Assembly: GCA_003134995.1 (NCBI GenBank)
Contig: PLDC01000015.1
Span: 310,001 to 374,000 of the forward strand
Length of the DNA stretch: 64,000 bases
Reading direction: 5' to 3'
DNA from: Acidobacteriaceae bacterium
GTDB taxonomy: Bacteria; Acidobacteriota; Terriglobia; Terriglobales; Acidobacteriaceae
The translations under genes and the position numbers were made by a program. This document shows positions 8,718 through 17,102 of the stretch, piece after piece. The notes under the pieces are model-generated. The model was not told where the DNA came from. It searched no databases and saw only the letters and a list, made by a program, of their open reading frames with translations. Each line of letters begins with the position of its first letter. Position 1 is the stretch's first letter.

Positions 8718-9557
8718 ATGGATCTGCCCGTGCACAACACGCTGATCCTTTCCGACCTGCACCTCGGTGCAGAGACCAGCCACGCCCGCGAAGCTACGCG
8801 CGTGCTCAAAGAAAACCGCTTTCAGCGGCTGATTCTGCTGGGCGACATTTTCGCCGATCTTAACTTCGCCCGGCTTACCAAAGACCACTGGAAGTTTCTC
8901 GGCTACATTCGCAAACTTTCGAACCCCAAGCGCAACATCGAAGTCATCTGGGTCGAAGGCAATCACGATCATGGGCTCACCAACATCATGTCGCACCTGG
9001 TCGGCGTCCGCGTGTACCAGCGCTACGTCTGGCAGTACGACGGACTGCGTCACATCGCGATCCACGGCCACCAGTTCGACGGTTTTCAGGTGAACAACGT
9101 TCGGCTCAGCGAGTTTGGGACATCGCTCTACCTGACGCTGCAAAAACTTGATTTCAAAAGCAAGCCGATTGTGCGGCTCATCGACCGGCTCAACACGCGC
9201 TGGCTGCGCATGTCGCACAAAGTTTCTGCTGGAGCTTTGCAGTACGCACGCCAGCGCGGCGCGGACCGTATTTTCTGCGGCCACACGCACGCGGCCATGC
9301 ACGTCGAGCAGGATGGAATTCACTACTACAATTCAGGCGGCTGGGTCGACTCCCGCCTCACCTATCTCACGGTTGACGAACAGGGGGTTCAAATCCATGA
9401 ATACAACGAGCATGAATATGCCGAGCATGAATACGCCGGGCGAGCTGACGATCGTGATTCCAGCCAAGAACGAGGCGAAGCTGATTCCTCGCTTGCTGAC
9501 TTCGCTGATGAATCAGGATTACTCGAAGATGTCGAGTACGAAAGTGTTGGTCGCTGA
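8718..9557 (+). CDS. LpxH-like calcineurin-type metallophosphoesterase
   Basis: Dinuclear-metal phosphoesterase with all five signatures in order: DLHLG (near 13), GDIF (near 43), GNHDH (near 78), HGHQFD (near 115) and GHTHAA (near 190). It resembles UDP-2,3-diacylglucosamine hydrolases of the YbbF/LpxH type, but the lipid A role is an inference. The core ends about residue 225; the last 50 or so residues are acidic and low-complexity and are read from the same DNA as the first 53 codons of the downstream glycosyltransferase in another frame, an overlap of about 160 bases. The tail may be non-essential. Confidence 0.85.
   Translation: MDLPVHNTLILSDLHLGAETSHAREATRVLKENRFQRLILLGDIFADLNFARLTKDHWKFLGYIRKLSNPKRNIEVIWVEGNHDHGLTNIMSHLVGVRVYQRYVWQYDGLRHIAIHGHQFDGFQVNNVRLSEFGTSLYLTLQKLDFKSKPIVRLIDRLNTRWLRMSHKVSAGALQYARQRGADRIFCGHTHAAMHVEQDGIHYYNSGGWVDSRLTYLTVDEQGVQIHEYNEHEYAEHEYAGRADDRDSSQERGEADSSLADFADESGLLEDVEYESVGR
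9396..9440 (+). repeat. 15-bp tandem repeat, three units
   Basis: Units CATGAATACAACGAG, CATGAATATGCCGAG and CATGAATACGCCGGG. Each holds an ATG. They encode HEYNE-HEYAE-HEYAG in the phosphoesterase frame and MNTTS-MNMPS-MNTPG in the glycosyltransferase frame. Confidence 0.9.
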
Positions 9558-10146
9558 CGCCAACTCGACCGACGGCACGCCTGAAATTGTTCTCAGCTTT
9601 CGCGACCGCTTGAACGTGAGCGTGATCCGCGGAGGAATGCCTTCCGTCGGCCGCAACCTGGGCGCCGCTCACGCCGACAGCACTTACGTTCTTTTTCTCG
9701 ATGCCGATATCGAACTCGCGCACCCCTCGGTGGTTCGCCGCGCCGTAGAACTGGCCCAGCGCAGGCAACTGCATTGCGTGACCACAAACATTCTGTGCCA
9801 GGGCGGAAGTTGGCTGGATAAACTTTTTTACGCGGGCAACGATTTCTTTCAGTACCTCTCGCGTTTTCATCATCCGTTCGCCACGGGCATGTTCATGCTC
9901 TTCGATCTGAAGAAATTCCGCGAGCTTCGCGGATTTCATGAACAGGTTCTCTTTGCCGAAGACTACTTGCTCAGCCAGCAAGTCGAGCGCAAACGCTTCG
10001 GCATCGTTCGCGGCGGCGTTTACACCACGAACCGACGCTTCCAGAAGATGGGACACCTGCGCGTAGGCTGGCTGTTCCTGAAAACCGCACTGAACTACTG
10101 GAACGCCAGTTACTTCCTGCGCGATCACAAATACTGGCAGACCTAG
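9397..10146 (+). CDS. Family 2 glycosyltransferase
   Basis: A GT-A glycosyltransferase of about 249 residues, transferring a sugar from a nucleotide-sugar donor. It shows TIVIPAKNEA at the start of the fold, VADANSTDGT, and the metal-binding FLDADIEL (near 108-115), then a catalytic-region EDYLLSQ motif near 190. One hydrophobic segment near the C-terminus could tether it. Start at ATG 9397 is supported by GGGGGT eight bases upstream; two further ATGs 15 and 30 bases later lie in the same tandem repeat. It overlaps the phosphoesterase gene by about 160 bases. Acceptor unknown. Confidence 0.85.
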   Translation: MNTTSMNMPSMNTPGELTIVIPAKNEAKLIPRLLTSLMNQDYSKMSSTKVLVADANSTDGTPEIVLSFRDRLNVSVIRGGMPSVGRNLGAAHADSTYVLFLDADIELAHPSVVRRAVELAQRRQLHCVTTNILCQGGSWLDKLFYAGNDFFQYLSRFHHPFATGMFMLFDLKKFRELRGFHEQVLFAEDYLLSQQVERKRFGIVRGGVYTTNRRFQKMGHLRVGWLFLKTALNYWNASYFLRDHKYWQT

Positions 10147-10224
10147 CCGGGAGCCGTAAGCCGCGAACTCCCGGCGCAAGGTTCTCCCGGCGCGAGGTTC
10201 ACGAGAGTTTTCTTGGTGGCCACA

Positions 10225-10262
10225 AAAAACAGGATCCAGCCAACCAGCCGGATCCTGTTTTT
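10225..10262. terminator. Bidirectional intrinsic terminator
   Basis: AACAGGATCC / GGATCCTGTT stem with a 12-base loop, flanked by A-rich and T-rich runs, between the convergent glycosyltransferase and beta-barrel genes. Confidence 0.85.
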
Positions 10263-10287
10263 ACTTTGAGAAATGAACGCCGCTTCT

Positions 10288-10884
10288 TCAAAAGCGAAAC
10301 ACAATCCCGGTGGAGATCCTCACATTATTCTGTGTTGCACTGAAGAAACGCGTCTGCACGTAATCTCCCTGCAGGCGCCAGGCGATGGGCTTGATGATTT
10401 TGTAATCGAGCCCGCCTCCGAAGGCCGTAGCAAGCGATGTATTCGAGCCCACGCCGTTATTCACGTCGACATGCGCGCCCCCGACGAGCGCTTCCGCGAA
10501 AGGACGAAACTTGCCTACCGAAAAAGACACGCGCGGCCCGAAGAGAAAATTATGCTCGGTGACGTCAGCGTTGACATTGGCACAGGAAGATGACGTGCTG
10601 CCAACCGGGATCGCACAAGGCACGACGAAGTTCTGCGAGCCGTAGTGGCTGTCAAAATCAGCCACGAACCCGAGAAAGGGAACAACTTTGCCTTCGACCG
10701 ACGCCTCCCAGCCATTCGTGCTAGCTCGGTCAATCGAAGAAAGGTCCGTGCTGTAGTAAGAGTAGCCGAAGAATACGTCGCCGCCCGGGACCTGCGCTTC
10801 AGCTGCAATCGAGAAAATAAAACAAGAGGCGGAGAAAGCGACCAACTGAACGAGACGAAAAATTACACGTGAGGGGAACTTCAT
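10288..10884 (-). CDS. Outer-membrane beta-barrel protein A
   Basis: A 198-residue exported protein: signal peptide (about 1-30, ending IAAEA), then alternating amphipathic strands and a C-terminal aromatic residue (VFRF) typical of outer-membrane barrels. Glycine-rich repeats such as FGGGLDYK fit an OmpA-like or OMP_b-brl eight-stranded barrel. The second in-frame ATG (10884) is chosen because GGAGG lies six bases before it, while the first ATG abuts it. It is a paralogue of the next upstream gene (shared FGGG-DYK and C-terminal xxxFRF/WRF patterns). Function unknown. Confidence 0.8.
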   Translation of the reverse strand: MKFPSRVIFRLVQLVAFSASCFIFSIAAEAQVPGGDVFFGYSYYSTDLSSIDRASTNGWEASVEGKVVPFLGFVADFDSHYGSQNFVVPCAIPVGSTSSSCANVNADVTEHNFLFGPRVSFSVGKFRPFAEALVGGAHVDVNNGVGSNTSLATAFGGGLDYKIIKPIAWRLQGDYVQTRFFSATQNNVRISTGIVFRF

Positions 10885-10993
10885 GAACATCCTCCAAACT
10901 CAAATCTGAAACGTCGACAACTCCTCCAACCCAGTTAGCGAACGTAAGTTTCGGGAGAAAAATTAGACGTAATAAGATCGAGTCCGGTTGCCC

Positions 10994-11512
10994 TCAGAAG
11001 CGCCAAACGAGTCCAGTTGTGCCGCGAAAATCATTCTGGCTGGCGCTCAGTTCGTGGCTGTGAACGTAATCGAATTGGAACCGCCAGGAAAAATTCTTCT
11101 TGAAGGGAATTTTGCGGTCCGCGCCGCCGCCGAAGTCTTCAATCACAGTGTGGAAATTCTCTCCAGCCGAAGTAGCTTCCTGAATTCCGCCCATCGCATG
11201 TGCGAACAGCCGCCACTTGCCGTAGGTCTTCGAAACCCGCGGGCCCAGAACCGCGTTATATTGCTTATCCCCCGTCCGATAAAAGCCGCTGGCATCCAGC
11301 ACGAATCCCAGGTAGGCGATATGGTGAAACGGCATCGCCTCTCCTGAAGCTTCCCATCCCCGAAACGTAAGACGATTAACCACATCCACGTTATCTCCGA
11401 AACCGACTCCGCCATAAACGTTGCCGCTCGGCAACAATTGCGCCTTCGATGGAGTGGACACGAGCATCAAACTTAAGAACGCCAGAACCACGGCTGCGGT
11501 TTTTGACACCAA
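10994..11512 (-). CDS. Outer-membrane beta-barrel protein B
   Basis: A 172-residue paralogue of the preceding barrel: signal peptide ending near PSKA, amphipathic strands, a GGGADRKIPF motif where the paralogue has GGGLDYKI, and a terminal VWRF. The start is TTG 11512, seven bases after GGGAGGA. The two genes are separated by about 110 bases and face the same way, so they look like a tandem duplication that has diverged. No ligand or partner can be deduced. Confidence 0.78.
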   Translation of the reverse strand: MVSKTAAVVLAFLSLMLVSTPSKAQLLPSGNVYGGVGFGDNVDVVNRLTFRGWEASGEAMPFHHIAYLGFVLDASGFYRTGDKQYNAVLGPRVSKTYGKWRLFAHAMGGIQEATSAGENFHTVIEDFGGGADRKIPFKKNFSWRFQFDYVHSHELSASQNDFRGTTGLVWRF

Positions 11513-11790
11513 AATGATTCCTCCCTAGCAATAAGTGCCAGTAGCAAATTCTACCTGAATGCGTGAAATTCGTTAGATCAGTGTAACGGAGTCTTAGGAT
11601 GCCCGCCGCGCACAACATTCTGCGGCTTCACGCCCGGTGCCTAATCAGGAAATTTAATTACTTTTCATGATTCCAAAGGTCCCCAACGCGCGTCTATCCA
11701 TATAGCATTCAATTCATGAACCCAAATTGTGAAACCTATTCGCAGCCGCTTCGCACGGCTGCCGTTGCAACACAAACCAAGGAGTCGAAG

Positions 11791-12156
11791 TTGAAACTCA
11801 GTTTGGAAACCAGCAATTGCGGCGAAGTAATTATCGTTCACTGCCAGGGCCGCGTCGTCTATCGCGACGAGGCCGCAGCCTTTTCGCGCCTCGTCGCGGA
11901 AGTCCTTCAAAAAGGCGGCAAGGTCGTTCTCGATTTAAGTGGTGTAATCATCATCGACAGCGCCGGCTTCGGCGAGCTGGTTTTTCTCTACACCTGGGCT
12001 CGATCGCAAAATGCGGACCTGAAGTGTGCCAGCCCCACTCCGTTCGTTCGCCAACTGCTCGATCTCACGAATCTCGATTCAGTTCTCGAGATCCACCCCA
12101 GCGTGTGTGAAGCCCTGGCCGCTTTCCAGCCTGCGGAAGTCTGCGCGGACTGCTGA
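11791..12156 (+). CDS. STAS-domain anti-sigma factor antagonist-like protein
   Basis: A single STAS domain (about 121 aa) of the SpoIIAA/RsbV fold: strand VIIVHCQGRVV, then VVLDLSGVIIIDSAGFGELV, where the Ser of DSAG is the usual phosphorylation site. Such proteins control sigma factors through a partner-switching kinase; none is adjacent. Start chosen at TTG 11791, six bases after AAGGAG, because it gives the family-typical N-terminus; an ATG at 11716 is in frame but without Shine-Dalgarno, with a TATAGC nine bases before it. Confidence 0.8.
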   Translation: MKLSLETSNCGEVIIVHCQGRVVYRDEAAAFSRLVAEVLQKGGKVVLDLSGVIIIDSAGFGELVFLYTWARSQNADLKCASPTPFVRQLLDLTNLDSVLEIHPSVCEALAAFQPAEVCADC

Positions 12157-12175
12157 GGCCCGCGGAGAAACGCGC

Positions 12176-12769
12176 TTACAATCTTTCCCACGGCGGAGGA
12201 ACCTTAACCGACGCCATGCCTGCAGCCTCGGCCGCCAGAATGCCCATTTCTGTATCTTCGAAAACCAGACATTGTGTCGGGGCGACCCCGAGTCTGGTGG
12301 CTGCCAGCAGAAAGGCTTCCGGATCGGGCTTGCTCTTCTTGTAGTCGCCGGCACATACCAAGGTCTCGAATCGATCCAAGAGTTGCAGCGAAGCCAGAGA
12401 TGCGACCACTGATTCCCTTGTGCTTCCTGACACTACGGCGAATGGAATCTGTCCGTGTGCGGCTCTGATATGTTCGAGGACTTCGGGCACGGCCTTGAGT
12501 TGTGGTAGCAATTCGAAATACAGACTTTCCTTTCGTCGCGAGACAGTCTCGACCGGCATACTCAGTGCGTGCCTTTGATTGAGAGTGGATATGATCTCAA
12601 CCACGGGCATCCCGCCCCATTCGTAGAAAATCTTTTCGTCAAATTCGCAATTCCACTCTTCGAGAGCTTTCTTCCAGGCCAAGTAGTGGAGCGGCATGGA
12701 ATCGGCGATGGTGCCGTCGCAGTCGAACAAGTATGCGCTAAATGAACCATCGGGTAATTTAAGCTTCAT
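12176..12769 (-). CDS. HAD-superfamily phosphatase, beta-phosphoglucomutase-like
   Basis: Cytosolic HAD hydrolase with motif I DCDGTIADS (nucleophile Asp and acid/base Asp), motif II VVSGST, motif III lysine in KKSKPDPEAF and motif IV FEDTEMG. A helical cap (about 25-90) follows motif I, as in beta-phosphoglucomutase/GPP phosphatases. The start at 12769 gives the usual short lead into motif I; ATGs up to 12823 are in frame and reach towards the divergent carboxylase promoter. Substrate unknown; sugar phosphates are the commonest for this cap type. Confidence 0.8.
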   Translation of the reverse strand: MKLKLPDGSFSAYLFDCDGTIADSMPLHYLAWKKALEEWNCEFDEKIFYEWGGMPVVEIISTLNQRHALSMPVETVSRRKESLYFELLPQLKAVPEVLEHIRAAHGQIPFAVVSGSTRESVVASLASLQLLDRFETLVCAGDYKKSKPDPEAFLLAATRLGVAPTQCLVFEDTEMGILAAEAAGMASVKVPPPWERL

Positions 12770-12843
12770 GCGGCTTTTCTGTTTCAACATCATTCTAGAT
12801 GGGAGTTGTGATGTTGCGCACATCCCGGTGACCGTGCAGCCGC

Positions 12844-12849
12844 TATAAT
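12844..12849 (+). promoter_or_regulatory. -10 element of the carboxylase gene
   Basis: Consensus TATAAT, seven bases before the ATG at 12857, so the transcript should be leaderless or nearly so. No Shine-Dalgarno. A matching -35 at 17 bases is not evident. Confidence 0.5.
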
Positions 12850-12856
12850 TCTCGCC

Positions 12857-14416
12857 ATGAATCTTGAAGAAAAAATTTCAGAGCTGAAAAAGCGCAACCG
12901 CCTCGCCGAAGAGGGTGGAGGCGAGAAGCGGCGCGAGCGCCAGCACAAAGAAGGCAAAATGTCGGCGCGCGAGCGCATTGAGTTCCTGCTCGACGACGCC
13001 ACGTTCGAAGAGACCGACAAGCTGGTCACGCACCACTGCAATGATTTCGGCATGGCCGAGCAAAAGCTATACGGCGACGGCTTTGTCACCGGCTATGGCC
13101 GCATCGAAGGCCGGCTGGTCTACGTCTTCGCGCAGGATTTCACCGTGTTCGGCGGATCGCTCTCCGAGACCAACGCGGCGAAGATCGTCAAGATCATGGA
13201 TCTGGCCGCGAAGATGGGCGCTCCCGTGATCGGCTTGAACGATTCCGGCGGCGCGCGCATTCAGGAAGGTGTGGCGTCGCTCGCGGGCTATGCCGACATC
13301 TTTCTGCGCAACACGCTCTACAGCGGAGTAGTGCCGCAGATTTCCGCGATCATGGGACCGTGCGCGGGCGGCGCAGTTTATTCGCCGGCGATAACCGACT
13401 TCGTTCTGATGGTGGATAAAACTTCTTACATGTTCATCACTGGGCCGGATGTGATCAAGACGGTCACTCACGAAGAAGTCACCAAGGAACAGCTGGGCGG
13501 GGCGATGACCCACAACGAAACCTCAGGCGTGGCGCACTTTCTGGCGCACGACGATGCAGAATGTTTGTCGATGGTGCGCGAGCTGTTGAGTTTCGTTCCG
13601 TCGAACAATCTTGAAGATCCTCCGCGCAAGGCCTGCACCGATCCGATCGACCGGGCCGATGCTGCACTCGACAGAATCGTTCCTGCGCTCTCGAATCTGC
13701 CTTACGACATGAAAGATGTGATCCACGCTGTGATCGACGATGGCTACTTCTTCGAGGTGCAGGAGCACTTCGCGAAGAACATGGTTGTGGGATTTGCGCG
13801 GCTCGACGGCCGCTCGGTGGGGATCGTCGCGAACAATCCGGCAATGTTGGCAGGGACGCTCGACATCAACGCATCTGTAAAGGGCGCGCGCTTCGTTCGC
13901 TTCTGCGATTGTTTCAACATTCCGCTGATCACGTTCGAAGACGTTCCAGGATTTCTGCCCGGCACCGCGCAGGAATACGGCGGCATCATCAAGCACGGAG
14001 CGAAGCTGCTCTATGCCTTCGCCGAAGCGACGGTACCGAAGATCACGGTGATCACGCGCAAAGCCTACGGCGGAGCCTATTGCGTGATGGCATCAAAGCA
14101 CATTCGCACCGATGTGAACTACGCGTGGCCGACGGCGGAGATCGCAGTCATGGGCCCGGAAGGCGCGGTGGATATTGTTTACAAGCGTGAACTGGATGCG
14201 GTAGCGAATCCGCAAGAACGGCAAGAATTGCGCCAGAGCAAAATTGAAGAATTCCGCGACCGCTTCGCCAGCCCCTACGTAGCCGCCGATCGCGGGTTTG
14301 TCGACGCGATCATCCAGCCGCGCGAGACGCGGAAGAAGCTGATCCAAGCATTGGCCATGCTGGAGAATAAGCGGGATAAGAACCCGCCGAAGAAGCATGG
14401 GAATATACCGCTGTAA
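12857..14416 (+). CDS. Acyl-CoA carboxylase carboxyltransferase (beta) subunit, PccB/MmdA type
   Basis: Transfers the carboxyl group from carboxybiotin to an acyl-CoA, most likely propionyl-CoA. The 519-residue length and two crotonase-like halves fit PccB. Visible: [12 protein letters not shown] in the N-half, the oxyanion-hole segment [29 protein letters not shown] in the C-half and AYGGAYCVM. The biotin carboxylase/carrier subunit is not in the window, which is usual for split loci. Acetyl-CoA or methylmalonyl-CoA decarboxylase use cannot be excluded from the beta subunit alone. Upstream the HAD gene is divergent. Confidence 0.9.
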   Translation: MNLEEKISELKKRNRLAEEGGGEKRRERQHKEGKMSARERIEFLLDDATFEETDKLVTHHCNDFGMAEQKLYGDGFVTGYGRIEGRLVYVFAQDFTVFGGSLSETNAAKIVKIMDLAAKMGAPVIGLNDSGGARIQEGVASLAGYADIFLRNTLYSGVVPQISAIMGPCAGGAVYSPAITDFVLMVDKTSYMFITGPDVIKTVTHEEVTKEQLGGAMTHNETSGVAHFLAHDDAECLSMVRELLSFVPSNNLEDPPRKACTDPIDRADAALDRIVPALSNLPYDMKDVIHAVIDDGYFFEVQEHFAKNMVVGFARLDGRSVGIVANNPAMLAGTLDINASVKGARFVRFCDCFNIPLITFEDVPGFLPGTAQEYGGIIKHGAKLLYAFAEATVPKITVITRKAYGGAYCVMASKHIRTDVNYAWPTAEIAVMGPEGAVDIVYKRELDAVANPQERQELRQSKIEEFRDRFASPYVAADRGFVDAIIQPRETRKKLIQALAMLENKRDKNPPKKHGNIPL

Positions 14417-14516
14417 GCGACTGGCGGAACCTCACCTGCATCTGCTAATTCGGCACCATGTTTAGTAGACTCCGTATAACCGAGGTAGGGTCCCCGATCG
14501 AACTGTGTGTTTTGCG

Positions 14517-15650
14517 ATGGTGGACAGCCAGTTCTTCGACGAATCACGCGAGCAGTCGCAAATCAAGGCCCGGATTGTCCAGAAGTATTTTTGGGCGTGG
14601 GCGAAAGTCATCATTCCGACTGTTAAGAGACACGACAATCGCATTCTCTACATGGACCTTTTTGCAGGGCCGGGACGATACGACGATGGCACGCTCTCGA
14701 CACCTCTACTCGTGCTTCAGAAGGCTATCGACGATGCCGATATGCGGAGCATGCTCGTTACACACTTCAACGACAAGAATGCCGATAGCGCTGGTAAGCT
14801 GAAAGCCGCGATACGGGCCCTTCCAGGAATTAACAAGCTAAAGCAAAAGCCGATCGTCTCCAATGAACTCGTTGGCGAGGAGATCGAAAAGAAGCTCGCC
14901 GGTCTGCGGCTCGTGCCGACATTCTTTTTTGTAGACCCTTGGGGCTACAAGGGACTTTCCTTGGGCCTGATCAGCTCTGTTCTCCAGAACTGGGGCTCCG
15001 ACTGCGTATTTTTCTTTAACTACAATCGCGTCAACATGGGACTCAACAATGATGCTGTTCGTCAGCATATGGACGCTCTGTTCGGGCAAGAACGCGCGGA
15101 GGATCTTCGCACCGAACTTGTCGGATTGTCCCCCGGCGACCGCGAAAGGCTTATCGTCGAAGAAATATCAGCGTCACTTAAGGAAAAGGGGGCGGCGTAC
15201 GTTCTCCCTTTCACGTTCAAGAACGAATCCGGCAGACGGACGAGCCACCACCTGATATTCGCGACAAAGGCCTTCCGGGGTTACGAGATTATGAAGGAGA
15301 TCATGGCCAAGGAAAGTTCGGAACACCATCAAGGAGTGGCTTCCTTTGAGTACTCTCAGGCATCGGAACGATTTCCTATACTGTTTGAACTGGCCAGACC
15401 CTTAGACGATCTTGCCGAGATGTTGTTAACGGATTTTGCCGGTGAATTAGCGACGATGGATGACATTTATCTCAGGCACTGCGTGGGAAGGCCCTACATA
15501 AGGAGCAATTACAAGCGGGCACTAGCTGGCTTGGAGGAGAGGCGTAAGATCACGGTAGACCCGCCTGCTGCTGATCGCCCAAAGAGAAAAGGTGAAGTGA
15601 CCTTCGCGGATAGTGTCCGAGTCACTTTTCCGAGGAGACGGAAAAAATGA
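14517..15650 (+). CDS. Three-Cys-motif partner protein TcmP
   Basis: Member of the TcmP family, defined by occurrence next to three-Cys (Gp37/Gp68) proteins; no function is established that I know. The about 377-residue protein has a Rossmann/methyltransferase-like signature LYMDLFAGPG (about 47-53) and FFFVDPWGYKG (about 141-147, where amino-methyltransferases carry DPPY), followed by FFFNYNRVNMG, and a basic C-terminus. ATG 14517 is preferred to a GTG four codons earlier. The stop codon overlaps the next start (ATGA), implying coupled translation. The gene looks more AT-rich than its neighbours, hinting at transfer. Confidence 0.85.
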   Translation: MVDSQFFDESREQSQIKARIVQKYFWAWAKVIIPTVKRHDNRILYMDLFAGPGRYDDGTLSTPLLVLQKAIDDADMRSMLVTHFNDKNADSAGKLKAAIRALPGINKLKQKPIVSNELVGEEIEKKLAGLRLVPTFFFVDPWGYKGLSLGLISSVLQNWGSDCVFFFNYNRVNMGLNNDAVRQHMDALFGQERAEDLRTELVGLSPGDRERLIVEEISASLKEKGAAYVLPFTFKNESGRRTSHHLIFATKAFRGYEIMKEIMAKESSEHHQGVASFEYSQASERFPILFELARPLDDLAEMLLTDFAGELATMDDIYLRHCVGRPYIRSNYKRALAGLEERRKITVDPPAADRPKRKGEVTFADSVRVTFPRRRKK

Positions 15651-16468
15651 GCGAACACTCTCACATCGAATGGACCGACGCGACCTGGAATCCTGTGCGC
15701 GGCTGCACGAAGATCAGCCCAGGCTGCAAGCACTGCTATGCCGAGACGTTTGCGGAGCGGTTTCGCGGGGTTAAGGGACATCCGTATGAGCAAGGGTTCG
15801 ATCTGCGTCTTGTTCCAGCGAAGCTGACCGAGCCATTTCTTTGGCGCTCGCCCAAGCTCGTATTTGTGAATTCGATGAGCGATCTTTTCCAGGATGGTGT
15901 GCCGGACGACTACATCGAAGCGGTTTGCAAGGTCATGGTAAATGCGAACTGGCATACGTTCCAGGTGCTCACGAAAAGATCGGCGAGGCTGAAGGAGTTG
16001 CTGAGCGGTCGGCTGCGTTTTGCCGCCGAACAAGACCACATCTGGTGGGGCGTGAGCGTTGAGGATCAGGAGTATGGCTTGCCTCGAATCGGCGATTTGC
16101 AGAAAGCGCCGGGCCGAGTTCGCTTCTTATCTATCGAACCGCTGCTCGAAGATTTAGGGATGTTCGACCTATCCGGAATCAGTTGGGCCATTGTTGGAGG
16201 CGAGAGCGGGCCGGGCGCGCGTCTAATGCGAGAGGAGTGGGTTATCTCGATCCGCGATCAGTGTCTAGAATCGCGTGTCCCATTTTTCTTCAAGCAGTGG
16301 GGCGGAGTGAGGAAGGCGAAACACGGCAGATTGCTTGAAGGTCGAACCTACGACGAATATCCCCGGCGGATTGCCTCGCCAATTCCGGATCGCGCCAGTT
16401 GCGTAGCCATCCTGAATTCGTTTCGGCAGGTTTTTTCAGGAGGGTCGCTGGTTCGAATCACAGCTTAG
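15647..16468 (+). CDS. Gp37/Gp68 family (DUF5131) three-Cys protein
   Basis: A 273-residue member of the phage Gp37/Gp68 family. The N-terminal GCTKISPGCKHCY places cysteines 20, 27 and 30 in a C-x6-C-x2-C cluster like that of radical-SAM proteins, suggesting an Fe-S/SAM enzyme; activity is unproven. Further motifs: VNSMSDLF, VLTKR, WWGVSVE, LSIEPLL and WAIVGGESG. It overlaps TcmP by four bases. The last codons (GGSLVRITA) are encoded by a stretch resembling a tRNA T-arm, so the native 3' end may have been replaced during integration. Confidence 0.85.
   Translation: MSEHSHIEWTDATWNPVRGCTKISPGCKHCYAETFAERFRGVKGHPYEQGFDLRLVPAKLTEPFLWRSPKLVFVNSMSDLFQDGVPDDYIEAVCKVMVNANWHTFQVLTKRSARLKELLSGRLRFAAEQDHIWWGVSVEDQEYGLPRIGDLQKAPGRVRFLSIEPLLEDLGMFDLSGISWAIVGGESGPGARLMREEWVISIRDQCLESRVPFFFKQWGGVRKAKHGRLLEGRTYDEYPRRIASPIPDRASCVAILNSFRQVFSGGSLVRITA
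16436..16464 (+). other. tRNA T-arm-like fragment, possible attachment-site remnant
   Basis: GGAGGGTCGCTGGTTCGAATC followed by ACAGC resembles a tRNA variable loop plus T-arm (stem GCTGG, loop TTCGAAT, imperfect 3' strand). No D-arm or anticodon arm lies upstream, so it is not a whole tRNA. Confidence 0.4.
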
Positions 16469-17102
16469 GCGGGCACAAAAATTAAGAGTTCCGAGGTGGT
16501 GTTGGGTCCATTCGTCTCGGCCAGTAGCTCGCTTATGACCCTTGCTTGACCTGCTACGGAGCTTCCCTTGCGGGGTGCTGCGCGCGATCTTCACTCGGGC
16601 TCCGGGCTTACCGCCAACCGGAAAAACCTACCCAACGCCTCGGAACTCTATCTTGCCTTCGACGTTTCTTCTTGTTCTCCTCGACCAGCGCTTTGCTATA
16701 GACCCTTGCTCGCCCTCCCTGGTCACTTGCGTGATAAGGGTGACTGCGCTTGAGTCCCGGACGCTGCACCAACCGGAAAAACTTTAGAAGCTGTCTAAGA
16801 ACGATTCTGTTTGTACTCTTTCTATTTCTAGAGTCAATGAAAAGTTTGCATTTGTAACTCGCGTATTTTCAGTCGAGTGCAGCGCGTCCACAGGTGGGTG
16901 ACAGGAATTGGTGCAGCTGCGCCGGCGAAGTCTCGCAGAAGCCGCCACAAACGCGGCTTTTCGGAGTGTTGCAGGAGCGGAATAGGAATTGAGTTTTTCC
17001 GGTGCTGGTGCGGCGGCGTGTGTAAATCGCGCAGAAGCCCCGCTGGATGCGGACATTTTTAGCGGCGTCACAACAGCCTGTGATGCCCAACTGCGCTGGA
17101 CG
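16469..17102. other. Non-coding stretch with a degenerate direct repeat
   Basis: No convincing gene in about 630 bases. GACCCTTGCT recurs at about 16538 and 16701, and CAACCGGAAAAAC at about 16615 and 16770, giving a rough direct repeat with about 155-165-base spacing. It may be decayed mobile DNA next to the TcmP pair. Confidence 0.45.

Noticed and set aside
16436-16464. A complete tRNA gene
   Set aside because: Only a T-arm-like portion is present; no D-arm, anticodon arm or acceptor pairing upstream.
14517-16468. Prophage
   Set aside because: The Gp37/Gp68 name is phage-derived but no integrase, capsid, terminase or lysis gene is nearby.
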